Assembly (NCBI GenBank): GCA_035570495.1
Contig: DATMLO010000085.1
Coordinates: 1 to 17,297 of the forward strand
Length of the DNA stretch: 17,297 nucleotides
Direction of reading: 5' to 3'
DNA from: DATARH01 sp035570495
GTDB lineage: Bacteria > Pseudomonadota > Alphaproteobacteria > ATCC43930 > CGMCC-115725
The notes under the pieces were generated by a model, which saw nothing but the letters and a program-made list of their open reading frames with translations, was not told the origin of the DNA and did not search any database. Below, in pieces: positions 1-6,930 of the stretch. Position 1 is the first letter of the stretch. Each line of letters begins with the position of its first letter. The translations under genes were made by a program, and so were the position numbers.

Positions 1-177
1 CAATGCCGCCATCACACTCATGCATTCGAGAAACGGCGTCGGGCTGACGAGCCGGTCGGTCTGCCACAGCGAGTCGACACCGCCCGCCTCCAGCATGTCG
101 ACCCAGCGCCAATAGGCCTGCGCCCCGGAAAACGGGAACTCCATGATCCCCATGCCGACCGAGACCCGCTTCGCCAT
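1..177 (-). CDS. LLM-class flavin-dependent oxidoreductase, N-terminal fragment (cut by window edge)
   Basis: Only the first 59 codons lie in the window; the gene runs off the left edge. The translation begins MAKRVSVGMGIMEFPF and continues with YWRWVDMLEAGGVDSLWQTD and a PTPFLECMSVMAAL segment. This is the first beta-strand, helix and second strand of a luciferase-like TIM barrel, where proteins of this class place the aliphatic residues that line the flavin or F420 pocket. The ATG at 177 is chosen because a GGGAGAAG ribosome site lies a few bases upstream. The PEBP gene on the same strand ends 66 bp upstream, so the two may be co-transcribed. A second, different LLM-class oxidoreductase lies just beyond PEBP at 935-1969 on the other strand. 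Substrate unknown. The superfamily call is good for the visible part; whether the cofactor is FMN or F420 cannot be decided from this fragment. Confidence 0.8.
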   Translation of the reverse strand, partial: MAKRVSVGMGIMEFPFSGAQAYWRWVDMLEAGGVDSLWQTDRLVSPTPFLECMSVMAAL

Positions 178-243
178 CGCGCTTCTCCCAAATTGCCGCG
201 GCCACTATGGCGCGCCGGCAGCGAAACGCAAAGCAGCGGCGGA

Positions 244-822
244 TTACTCGCGCTCGCAGGTGGCGATCAGCATGCCCTTGGCGATGGCGAAAGCGTGGAG
301 CGCATCCACCAGCTCGGTGCGGCCCGGCGCGACGGTTTCGAACAACGGCTGGGCCGACAGCGCGAAGACCTGGAACGCGTAGCTGTGCGGGCCGTGACCC
401 GGTGGTGGATCGGGCGGCAGATAGCCGAGCCGCAGCAGCGAGTTGACGCCCATCGGCGGCGACAGGCCCGGTGTTTGCGCGGCCGGCATCGCGCCCTCTT
501 CGAGGCTGCCGTCGACAGCGTCCAGGTTCCAGACGATCGCATGGACCAGCGGGTTCGGGGTCGGGCTGTCGGCGTCCTCGGCGATCAGCATGATCGCCTT
601 CGCCGCCTCCGGCATGCCGCTCCATTCGAGCGGCGGCGACAACCCCTCGCCATCCTCGGTGAAGCGCTGCGGCAGCTCTTCGCCATCGGCAAAGGCCGGG
701 CTGGTGACGGTGATGTCCTCCGGCACCTCGGCGAGCGCCTCGTCGTGGTACACGAGCTTTTCCGACCCGGCGCGGATCCCGCTCAGCGCGCGGCCGAGCC
801 CAGCCGGTAGATTTTCCAACAT
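244..822 (-). CDS. YbhB/YbcL-type PEBP family (Raf kinase inhibitor-like) protein
   Basis: A 192-aa protein of the phosphatidylethanolamine-binding protein fold. Visible signatures are a strand entering ITVTSPAF, the bacterial ligand-pocket signature in variant form (AEDADSPTPNPLVHAIVWNL; the usual form is DPDAP followed by HWVVYN), and the second pocket motif PPGHGPHSYAFQVFAL, matching the family GHGPHRY consensus with Ser in place of Arg. The reading frame stays open far upstream, but the ATG at 822 is preferred: GAGGGTGG precedes it and the upstream extension is low-complexity Arg/Ala/Thr without family resemblance. Bacterial homologues are cytoplasmic or periplasmic and poorly understood; no signal peptide is evident. 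It sits between two LLM-class oxidoreductases, upstream of one (same strand) and divergent from the other. Family call is firm; its function is not known. Confidence 0.88.
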   Translation of the reverse strand: MLENLPAGLGRALSGIRAGSEKLVYHDEALAEVPEDITVTSPAFADGEELPQRFTEDGEGLSPPLEWSGMPEAAKAIMLIAEDADSPTPNPLVHAIVWNLDAVDGSLEEGAMPAAQTPGLSPPMGVNSLLRLGYLPPDPPPGHGPHSYAFQVFALSAQPLFETVAPGRTELVDALHAFAIAKGMLIATCERE

Positions 823-865
823 GACATCCACCCTCAGCGTGTGTTGCTGGGCGAACGCCAGGGAT

Positions 866-896
866 CGCCGGACGATCCGCGCTTGATCGTCCGGCG
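866..896. repeat. Perfect 12-bp inverted repeat in the divergent PEBP / oxidoreductase intergenic region
   Basis: Arms CGCCGGACGATC (866-877) and GATCGTCCGGCG (885-896) are exact reverse complements around a 7-base spacer, CGCGCTT. It lies in the 112-bp gap between two divergent starts, 43 bases from the PEBP ATG and 38 bases from the oxidoreductase ATG. There is no T tract on either strand, so it does not look like an intrinsic terminator. The position suits an operator for a dimeric regulator acting on both genes, or a hairpin in either 5' leader. The symmetry is directly visible; the role is inferred. Confidence 0.6.
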
Positions 897-934
897 CGCC
901 TGTGGCCCGATCTCGGTAACGACAGGAGGGAGCG

Positions 935-1969
935 ATGCGCGTCTTCACCACCGTGCCGCAGCACAATCTCCGTGAGGTGCCAGCGGCGGCGCGCGCCGCC
1001 GAGGCCGAGGGCCATGACGGCATCGTCACGATGGAAAACCAGCACGAGCCGTTTCTCGCGCTCGCGGTGGCCGGTGCGGCGACCGAGACGATCGAGCTGC
1101 ACACGTCGGTGGCGATCGCTTTCGCGCGCACGCCGATGGCGGTCGCCGAGGTCGGCTGGGACCTTGCCGGCTCGACCGGCGGGCGGTTTGTCGTCGGGCT
1201 CGGCTCGCAGGTGCGGGCGCATAACGAACGGCGCTTCTCGGTCACCTGGACGCCGCCCGCGCCGCGCATGCGCGAATACGTTCAGGTGTTGCGCGCGATC
1301 TGGCGCTGCTGGGCGACCGGCGAAAAGCCGTCATACGAGGGCCAGCACTACCGCTTCACGTTGATGACGCCGAATTTCACCCCGCCGAAGATTTCGTGCC
1401 CGCCGCCGGCGATCACCATCGCCGCGGTGGGCCCGGCGATGCTGAAGGTCGCCGCCGAGGAATGCGACGGGGTCAAGCTGCACGGCTTCTGCACGCGTAA
1501 ATATCTGACCGACGAGATCATGCCGCGCATCGAGGCTGGGCTTACCAAAGCCGGGCGCACCCGTGCGCAATACGAGATCGCCGGCGGCGGGTTTCTCGCC
1601 ACGGGGCCCGACGACACCGCGGTCGCCGAGCGCTTCGAATGGGTGCGCCAGCGGGTCGCGTTTTATGGCTCGACCCCGGCCTACTACCCGGTGCTGGCGG
1701 TGCACGGGCTGGAGGATCTGGGCCTTAAATTGAACGCGATGGTGCGCCAGGGGAAATGGAGTGAGATGGCGAAGGAGGTGCCCGACGATGTCGCGCATCT
1801 CTTTGCCGCGGTTGGCCGCCACGATCAGATCGTCGGCGCGATCTCCGAGCGGTTTGGCGGGCTCGCCGACGCGCTGACCCTGCGCACCGATGGTGTCGGC
1901 GGCATGCCGGCCGATCTGGTGCAGGATATCCGCCGCATCCCGCACCACTACGCCGGGCTGCCGCGATAG
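935..1969 (+). CDS. LLM-class oxidoreductase, probably F420-dependent (TIGR03617/MSMEG_2256-like)
   Basis: A 344-aa single-domain luciferase-like monooxygenase homologue. The start at 935 has a strong AGGAGG site five bases upstream. The conserved barrel core is readable: GHDGIVTMENQHEPFLALAV (residues about 26-45), ELHTSVAIAFARTPMAVAEV (54-73), and DLAGSTGGRFVVGLGSQVRA (76-95), followed by the RMREYVQVLRAIWRCW helix. The AFARTPM...GSTGGRF...GLGSQVRAHNERRF pattern resembles the family annotated as probable F420-dependent oxidoreductases. Such enzymes transfer hydride between a deazaflavin or flavin and an organic substrate in the cytoplasm. The gene diverges from PEBP across a 12-bp inverted repeat and converges with the STAND gene, their stops 10 bp apart. 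Superfamily is certain; subfamily and cofactor rest on memory of family sequences, and the substrate is unknown. Confidence 0.85.
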   Translation: MRVFTTVPQHNLREVPAAARAAEAEGHDGIVTMENQHEPFLALAVAGAATETIELHTSVAIAFARTPMAVAEVGWDLAGSTGGRFVVGLGSQVRAHNERRFSVTWTPPAPRMREYVQVLRAIWRCWATGEKPSYEGQHYRFTLMTPNFTPPKISCPPPAITIAAVGPAMLKVAAEECDGVKLHGFCTRKYLTDEIMPRIEAGLTKAGRTRAQYEIAGGGFLATGPDDTAVAERFEWVRQRVAFYGSTPAYYPVLAVHGLEDLGLKLNAMVRQGKWSEMAKEVPDDVAHLFAAVGRHDQIVGAISERFGGLADALTLRTDGVGGMPADLVQDIRRIPHHYAGLPR

Positions 1970-1979
1970 AGGCGGGCTT

Positions 1980-4913
1980 CTATGGCTTAGGGGGCGAAGC
2001 GTCGCGCGCTCCGACATCGGCGCGTGCTTGCTTCAAGGCATCCTGGAGGAGTGCCATGTCGCCAGCGCTGAAGGCGTTTTGGACCTGCTTCAGCGTCGTC
2101 AGCTGCTCGGCCGCGTTGAGCGCCGTGAGCGCCCCGTCGAGATCGCCCTGCTGGTACCGCGAGACGCCGAGCTGGTAATCCGAGTAGAGCAGCCGGAGCT
2201 TGAATGACGTGTTTTGCGGATACCGGTCGCACAGCTCTTGGCGAAGCTCCCAACTCGCGGCGAAATGCCCGGCCGCATCGGCCGCCTTGCCCTGCGTCAG
2301 CTGCATGAGACCAAGGTCGTAATGGGCGACCGCCAGGTTGTTCGGCCAATCCGCGGTTTTCGGATCGTCGGCGACCAGCGTCTGCAAGACCTCGATAGCC
2401 GCCTCGAATGCGGTCTGCCCGCCGTCGAAATCCTTTTGCAGGACGAGCAGTTCACCAAGGCCGACATCGTCGATCGCCAAGTCGTCGCGCAGCTTCTCGT
2501 CATGCGGGTCGGCAGCATGCAGCTTGTCGAATTGCTGCTGCGAGGAGCGGTATTCGTCAATGGCGCCGGGGATATCGCCTTTCATCCGCAGCGCATTCGC
2601 CACATCGCGCCGGTTCACTCCGATATTGCGGTCCTCGAACGGCGCCTTGAGACCATGCTTGACGAGGTCCTCGCGTATCTGCAGCGCCTCGCGGAAGGCG
2701 GCAAGCGAATCGTCATAACGCCCCTGGTTGTTGGCCAGGTACCCCTCCTGCCCCTTAGCCCGCGCCAGTCCCTGTCGTGCCTTGACGAGGTTTTGCGCCG
2801 CCGCTTCGCGTTGCCGCTCGGCGAAGATGCCAAAGCCGATCGCCGCCAAGCCGAGCACCGCCACGGTCGCGGCGAAGATCTGGGTGCGGCGCAGCTGACG
2901 CCGGCTCAACATCCGCTCGCGGGCCACCGAAGCCTCGATAAACGCCGCAATGCCGGTGTCGAGATCGCCGCGCCGCGTCGTCAGCAGCTCGGCTCCCTCC
3001 GCCAAGCGCTTGCCGCGTGGCAGCAGCAGATCGACCGACCGCCCCTCGCTCTCCCACAGGTCGCGGTCCTGCTGCAGGCGCGTGCGGACGCGCAGGAATT
3101 CGCGGTCGGCCGCGATCAGGTCGCGCAAGCGTGGCCAATGGCGGATCAGCGCCTCGTGCGCCAGACGCAGCACCGGCCCGGCCGGCGTACCGGTGCTGAC
3201 GATCAGTCGCGCCGCGACAAGGCTTTCGATGACGTGCTCGCGTTCCGGCGTGGTCGCGGCATCGACCCGCAACGCCGGGCGCACGCTTGCCTCGTCCTGG
3301 TCTTCGCGCAACGTGACCAGCTCACGCAGCACCGCCTCGACCGCGTCACCGGGCAGCGCGGCGCACACTTCCTCGGCGCGCTCGGCGATGGCCCCTTCGA
3401 GCCCGCCGAACGCGCGATAGGTGACGACGGTAAGCGTATCCGAACGGCTGTCGGCAATGTCGCGGCGATAAAGCTCGTCGAGCGCGAACGACAGCAGCGG
3501 CAACGCCGCGGGGTCCTGCGCCGCCGCCTCGGCGATGATCGCGTCGAGGCCGAGCCCGCTCGCCTCGTCGATCGCGTAGCGCAGACCGGCCGCGGCGGCG
3601 GGGCGCCGCACGATCTCGCCGATTTCCGCTGGGCGCGGTGGTGCCAGGCTGTATTGCCGCCCGGTCGCCAGCTCGCGCAGCCCCGGTGCGTCGTCGATGC
3701 GGTGGTAGAAATCGCTGCGCATGGTGAGGATCAGCCAGACCTGCCCGCTGCTGGCGAGCGCAGTGAGCAGCGCGACAAAACCGGCGCGCTCGCCGGTGTC
3801 GGTGAACGTGAACAACTCCTCGAGCTGATCGACCAGCAGCACCAGCCGCGGCGCGCCGGAAGCCGCGGATTGGTTGACATTCTGCGCCGCGCGCAGCCCG
3901 ACCCCGACCGGCATGGCGCCTTGGGCCGGCGCGGTGCGCCATTGCTGCGCCAGCGCGGCAATGTCGATGCCAGTGTCGGGCAGCTCCGGCAGGCCTTGCT
4001 GGATCATCGCGCGCGCCAGCCGGTCGAATACGTCGCCGACCGCGCCGCCTGGCCGGAACAGCGCGCTGCGCCACAGCGAGACGCCGGTGACGACCCCGGG
4101 CACGGTCAGGGTCGGGATGACACCAGCGCGGATCAGCGACGACTTACCGCTGCCGCTCGCGCCCAGCACGACGAGGGCCGCCATCCCCGCCTCGGCCTGG
4201 CTGGCGAGAGCCTCAATGACTTCTTTTTCCGCCTGCTCGCGGCCGAAAAAGACGGCGGCGTGTTCCGCCTGGTAGGCCTCGAGCCCGCGAAAGGGCGAGC
4301 CGCCGGTCCAGGTGATCTCGCTCGCATCGCCGCGCACCGCCGCCGAGGGCAGACGTTGGCGCAGCAGCTGGCGTAGATGCTGTTCGAGCGCCGCCTCGAG
4401 CCCGTCGAGGTCGCGGAACGTGTTGAACGCCGCGGTGAAGCGGCCCTCGTCGCTGACAAAATGGCGGCTCCAGAAGCCCTGCAGCGCCCGCCATTGCTGG
4501 CGTGCGTTCTCGAGCTGGTCCTCGTGCTCGAAATCGGCTCGGCCCGGCGTCTCCTTGCGGTAGACCAGCAAATCGGGAACCCCGGCTGAGCGGCGATGCG
4601 CCAGCGCGTCCTCGAACTCCCACTCGGTGCCAGTGACCGGACGCCGCCCATCGATACCCTGATAGGGATCGGGCAGCGGCGTCCCCAACCGCGACCACAG
4701 GATGAGCACGACGATATCGGCGTCCGACGGGCGGACGATCGCATCCTGGAAACTGCCGGATGCCAGCATCGGCTCGTATTCCCAGAGCACGGCGCTGACA
4801 TCGAAAAACCGCGCGAACTCGTGCGCCAGCCGGTTGATCACGATCGCGGTGCGGCGGCGTTCCTCGACGACGTCACCCGGCGATGAGATGAAAATACGGA
4901 TACGGTCTGCCAT
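1980..4913 (-). CDS. DUF4062 - nSTAND1 NTPase - transmembrane - TPR protein (STAND-type signalling/defence ATPase)
   Basis: A 977-aa multidomain protein. Residues 1-190 form a DUF4062/TIR-like domain: RIRIFISSPGDVVEER at 4-19, strand DIVVLILWSRLGTPLP, and GTEWEFEDAL at 95-104, an acidic motif where TIR-like enzymes often keep a catalytic Glu. Residues about 205-600 form an nSTAND1 module: SPFRGLEAYQAE entry, Walker A GASGSGKSS (251-259), Walker B RLVLLVDQLEELF (356-368), sensor LILTMRSDF (394-402), and the helical-lid signature LRLAHEALIRHWPRL (582-596). RRQLRR (671-676) precedes one hydrophobic helix (about 678-697). Five degenerate TPR-like repeats of about 46-48 residues fill 720-945. The Arg-rich flank before the helix predicts NTPase inside and repeats outside the membrane. 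The ATG at 4913 gives the usual DUF4062 start; a longer ATG form from 4976 is less likely. No strong ribosome site is visible. STAND proteins act as ligand-triggered oligomerising switches; a role in antiphage defence or stress signalling is inferred. No partner gene is adjacent. Confidence 0.85.
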   Translation of the reverse strand: MADRIRIFISSPGDVVEERRRTAIVINRLAHEFARFFDVSAVLWEYEPMLASGSFQDAIVRPSDADIVVLILWSRLGTPLPDPYQGIDGRRPVTGTEWEFEDALAHRRSAGVPDLLVYRKETPGRADFEHEDQLENARQQWRALQGFWSRHFVSDEGRFTAAFNTFRDLDGLEAALEQHLRQLLRQRLPSAAVRGDASEITWTGGSPFRGLEAYQAEHAAVFFGREQAEKEVIEALASQAEAGMAALVVLGASGSGKSSLIRAGVIPTLTVPGVVTGVSLWRSALFRPGGAVGDVFDRLARAMIQQGLPELPDTGIDIAALAQQWRTAPAQGAMPVGVGLRAAQNVNQSAASGAPRLVLLVDQLEELFTFTDTGERAGFVALLTALASSGQVWLILTMRSDFYHRIDDAPGLRELATGRQYSLAPPRPAEIGEIVRRPAAAAGLRYAIDEASGLGLDAIIAEAAAQDPAALPLLSFALDELYRRDIADSRSDTLTVVTYRAFGGLEGAIAERAEEVCAALPGDAVEAVLRELVTLREDQDEASVRPALRVDAATTPEREHVIESLVAARLIVSTGTPAGPVLRLAHEALIRHWPRLRDLIAADREFLRVRTRLQQDRDLWESEGRSVDLLLPRGKRLAEGAELLTTRRGDLDTGIAAFIEASVARERMLSRRQLRRTQIFAATVAVLGLAAIGFGIFAERQREAAAQNLVKARQGLARAKGQEGYLANNQGRYDDSLAAFREALQIREDLVKHGLKAPFEDRNIGVNRRDVANALRMKGDIPGAIDEYRSSQQQFDKLHAADPHDEKLRDDLAIDDVGLGELLVLQKDFDGGQTAFEAAIEVLQTLVADDPKTADWPNNLAVAHYDLGLMQLTQGKAADAAGHFAASWELRQELCDRYPQNTSFKLRLLYSDYQLGVSRYQQGDLDGALTALNAAEQLTTLKQVQNAFSAGDMALLQDALKQARADVGARDASPPKP
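2079..2756 (-). repeat. Five TPR-like repeats of about 46-48 residues in the STAND protein
   Basis: Protein-level repeats covering residues about 720-945. Each unit carries a helix of the type YxLGxxxxxQGDxxxAxxxF. Clear instances start near residues 725 (YLANNQGRYDDSLAAF), 771 (VANALRMKGDIPGAIDEY), 817 (VGLGELLVLQKDFDGG), 865 (YDLGLMQLTQGKAADA) and 913 (YQLGVSRYQQGDLDGA), so the spacing is 46, 46, 48 and 48. Linkers such as ADPHDEKLRDDLA and DDPKTADWPNNLA match the DP-N-x-x-W-x-x-x-L-A linker of the long TPR variant often attached to TIR or STAND modules. The copies have diverged, so these are not recent duplications. Likely role: ligand sensing or protein contact. Confidence 0.7.
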
Positions 4914-5095
4914 CGACCGAAGCTGCCCCGCTATCGTTCCATGGTTAACAGGCCCGCGTGTGATAGCGCAGAACACGCGCGGCGGTCACCGGATTTGAGG
5001 CTGCCGCGCGGGCCTGGCTCGTGGGCTTAGCTCATGGGGGCGAAACCTGTATGCTGCGCGGCATCGCTTTTCGCGCTTTCTAAGGCTCAAGGCCG

Positions 5096-6136
5096 ATGAC
5101 CTACCCCACGCATTTGATCCCCACCACCGTCGTCGGTTCCTATCCGCAGCCCGATTGGCTGATCGACCGGGCCGCCTTGGAAAAGCACGGCGTGCCGCGC
5201 GTCCATGCGCACGAGATCTGGCGCGTCCCGCCCGAGCGGCTCAAGGAAGCGCAAGACGACGCGACAGTGCTCGCCATCAACGAGATGGAGCGCATCGGCA
5301 TCGATATCGTTTCCGACGGCGAGATGCGGCGCGAAAGCTATTCGAACTATTTCTCGCTGGCGCTCGATGGCATCGATGCCGAGCAGGTCGGCTCCGTGGT
5401 CGGGGCCAACCGGCGAGCGACGCCGGTCGCCCGTGTGGTGAGCAAGATCCGCCGCAAGGGCAAGGTCGAGGTCGACGACGCGGCATTCCTCGTGCGCCAC
5501 GCGACCCGCGCCACCAAGATCACGCTGCCGGGCCCGTTCACGATGTCGCAGCAGGTGCAGAACGAGTTCTACAAGGACGAGGCCGAGCTCGCGATGGATT
5601 ACGCCGACGCGGTCAATGCCGAGCTCAAGGAGCTGAAGGCGACCGGTGTCGATGTCGTGCAACTCGACGAGCCGTGGGTGCGCGCCGCGCCCGACAAGGC
5701 CGCGCAGTATGGTGTCGCGGCGATTAATCGCGCGCTGCAGGGCATCGAGGGACCGACCGTCGTGCATATCTGTCTCGGCTACGGGCATCTCGTGCACAAC
5801 AAGCCGAGCGGCTACGCGTTTCTGCCGCAACTCGCCGACTCGCTGGCGAGCCAGATATCGCTCGAAGCGGCACAGCCGCGGCTCGACCTCGGCGTTCTTC
5901 GAGAATTATCAAATAAATCGATCCTGCTCGGCGTGCTCAATCTCGGTTCGCCGGAGATCGAAACGGCAGACGCGGTCGCGGCAATGTTGCGCGCCGGGCT
6001 CGAGCACGTCGCCCCGGAACGGCTTATCGCCGCGCCCGATTGCGGCATGAAATACCTGCCGCGCGAACGCGCCGCGGGCAAGCTCAAGGCGATGGTCGAG
6101 GGTGCGGCGATCGTCCGCCGTGAGCTGACCGGATGA
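5096..6136 (+). CDS. Cobalamin-independent methionine synthase C-domain-like methyltransferase (MetE family, short form)
   Basis: A 346-aa protein equal to the catalytic half of MetE, which is about 750 aa in full-length enzymes. Family landmarks are the VVGSYPQPDWL start (residues 12-22), GIDIVSDGEMRRESY (68-82), GPFTMS (146-151), VVQLDEPW (187-194), and all four zinc ligands: H224 and C226 in VVHICLGYGH, E257 in SLEAAQPRLDL, and C316 in APDCGMKYLPR. Enzymes of this family use zinc to activate a thiol acceptor for methyl transfer, homocysteine in MetE itself. Stand-alone short forms may use other methyl donors or acceptors, so true methionine synthase activity is not assured. The ATG at 5096 follows CAAGGCCG. 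The stop overlaps the next start as ATGA, indicating translational coupling to the DUF1194 gene. An AT-rich codon patch lies at about 5900-5925. Confidence 0.88.
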   Translation: MTYPTHLIPTTVVGSYPQPDWLIDRAALEKHGVPRVHAHEIWRVPPERLKEAQDDATVLAINEMERIGIDIVSDGEMRRESYSNYFSLALDGIDAEQVGSVVGANRRATPVARVVSKIRRKGKVEVDDAAFLVRHATRATKITLPGPFTMSQQVQNEFYKDEAELAMDYADAVNAELKELKATGVDVVQLDEPWVRAAPDKAAQYGVAAINRALQGIEGPTVVHICLGYGHLVHNKPSGYAFLPQLADSLASQISLEAAQPRLDLGVLRELSNKSILLGVLNLGSPEIETADAVAAMLRAGLEHVAPERLIAAPDCGMKYLPRERAAGKLKAMVEGAAIVRRELTG

Positions 6137-6930
6137 CCCGCGCCGGCCTCGCCGCCGCGGTTCTCATCGCGCTCGCCGGACCCGGGCTTTTCGCCGGGCC
6201 GGCCCGGGCCGGCAATGTCGACATCCTCCTGGTGCTCGCCGCCGATGTCTCGCGCAGCATCGACGACGGCGAGTTCGAGCTGCAGCGCAAGGGCTATGCC
6301 GCCGCGCTTGCCGACCCGCGCGTGCTCAAGGCCATCGCCGAGGGGCCGCATCGCGCGATCGCGGTAACATTCATCGAATGGTCGGATACGCTCGACCAGC
6401 AGGTCGTCGTCGACTGGACGACGATCGGCAACGGCGAGGACGCGGCCGCGGTCGGCGCGGAAATCCTCAAGGCGCCGCGATCCTTCGCCAGCCGCACGTC
6501 GATCAGCGGCGCGATCTATTACGCGATGGGTCGGCTCTCCGCGACGAAGATCGCGACCGACAAGCGGATCATCGACATCTCGGGCGATGGAACAAACAAT
6601 TCCGGGCCCGCTGTCGACGAGGCGCGCGACCAGGCCGTCGGTGCCGGCATTACGATCAACGGACTGGCGATCATCAACACCCAGGCCGGGCCCGGCTTCT
6701 TGATGCATACGCAGCCACCGGGCGGATTGCCGGAATACTTTAGGCAGAATGTGATCGGCGGCCCCGGCGCATTTTTGCTGCAGGTCGAGAATTTCGGGAC
6801 GTTCGCCGAGGCCATGACCAGAAAGCTGGTGAGCGAGATCGCGACAGCGCCGGCGCCGACGCCGGGTCTCATCACGGCTTCGGCAGCATCGTCTCCAGCG
6901 CGTGCTGCACTTTCTCCACCGGAACGATGA
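6133..6930 (+). CDS. Exported DUF1194 / von Willebrand A-like protein
   Basis: A 265-aa protein. An N-terminal signal peptide (hydrophobic LAAAVLIALAGPGLF, likely cut after ARA at residue 26) predicts export to the periplasm. The mature protein is a VWA-like domain: the metal-ion site motif is D38-V-S40-R-S42 in VLAADVSRSID, followed by the RTSISGAI threonine (T122) and KRIIDISGDGTNN (145-156). Together these form a complete MIDAS. The FLMHTQPPGGLPEYF and GAFLLQVENFGTFAEAM segments match the DUF1194 family as I know it. Biochemical role unknown; VWA domains usually mediate metal-dependent protein contacts. Its ATG overlaps the methyltransferase stop by 4 bp. The last 25-30 residues (ATAPAPTPGLITASAASSPA and onward) are low complexity and overlap the 3' end of the opposing glycosyltransferase by 59 bp, so this tail is probably dispensable. 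Confidence 0.85.
   Translation: MTRAGLAAAVLIALAGPGLFAGPARAGNVDILLVLAADVSRSIDDGEFELQRKGYAAALADPRVLKAIAEGPHRAIAVTFIEWSDTLDQQVVVDWTTIGNGEDAAAVGAEILKAPRSFASRTSISGAIYYAMGRLSATKIATDKRIIDISGDGTNNSGPAVDEARDQAVGAGITINGLAIINTQAGPGFLMHTQPPGGLPEYFRQNVIGGPGAFLLQVENFGTFAEAMTRKLVSEIATAPAPTPGLITASAASSPARAALSPPER

Noticed and set aside
823..1269. N-terminal extension of the PEBP frame
   Set aside because: Crosses the divergent promoter region and the next gene; its translation is low complexity. The ATG at 822 has a good ribosome site.
2214..4376. A 720-codon open frame on the plus strand antisense to the STAND gene
   Set aside because: It is Arg/Gln/Ala/Asp-rich with no domain, and is explained by GC3-biased codons of the real gene on the minus strand, which has clear motifs throughout.
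1980..4913. Recent horizontal acquisition of the STAND gene
   Set aside because: Base and codon use look like the neighbours and no integrase, tRNA, direct repeat or IS is nearby, so recent transfer is not supported.
5051..5064. Near-palindrome ATGCTGCGCGGCAT upstream of the MetE-like gene
   Set aside because: One mismatched pair in 14 bases of GC-rich DNA; too weak alone to call an operator.
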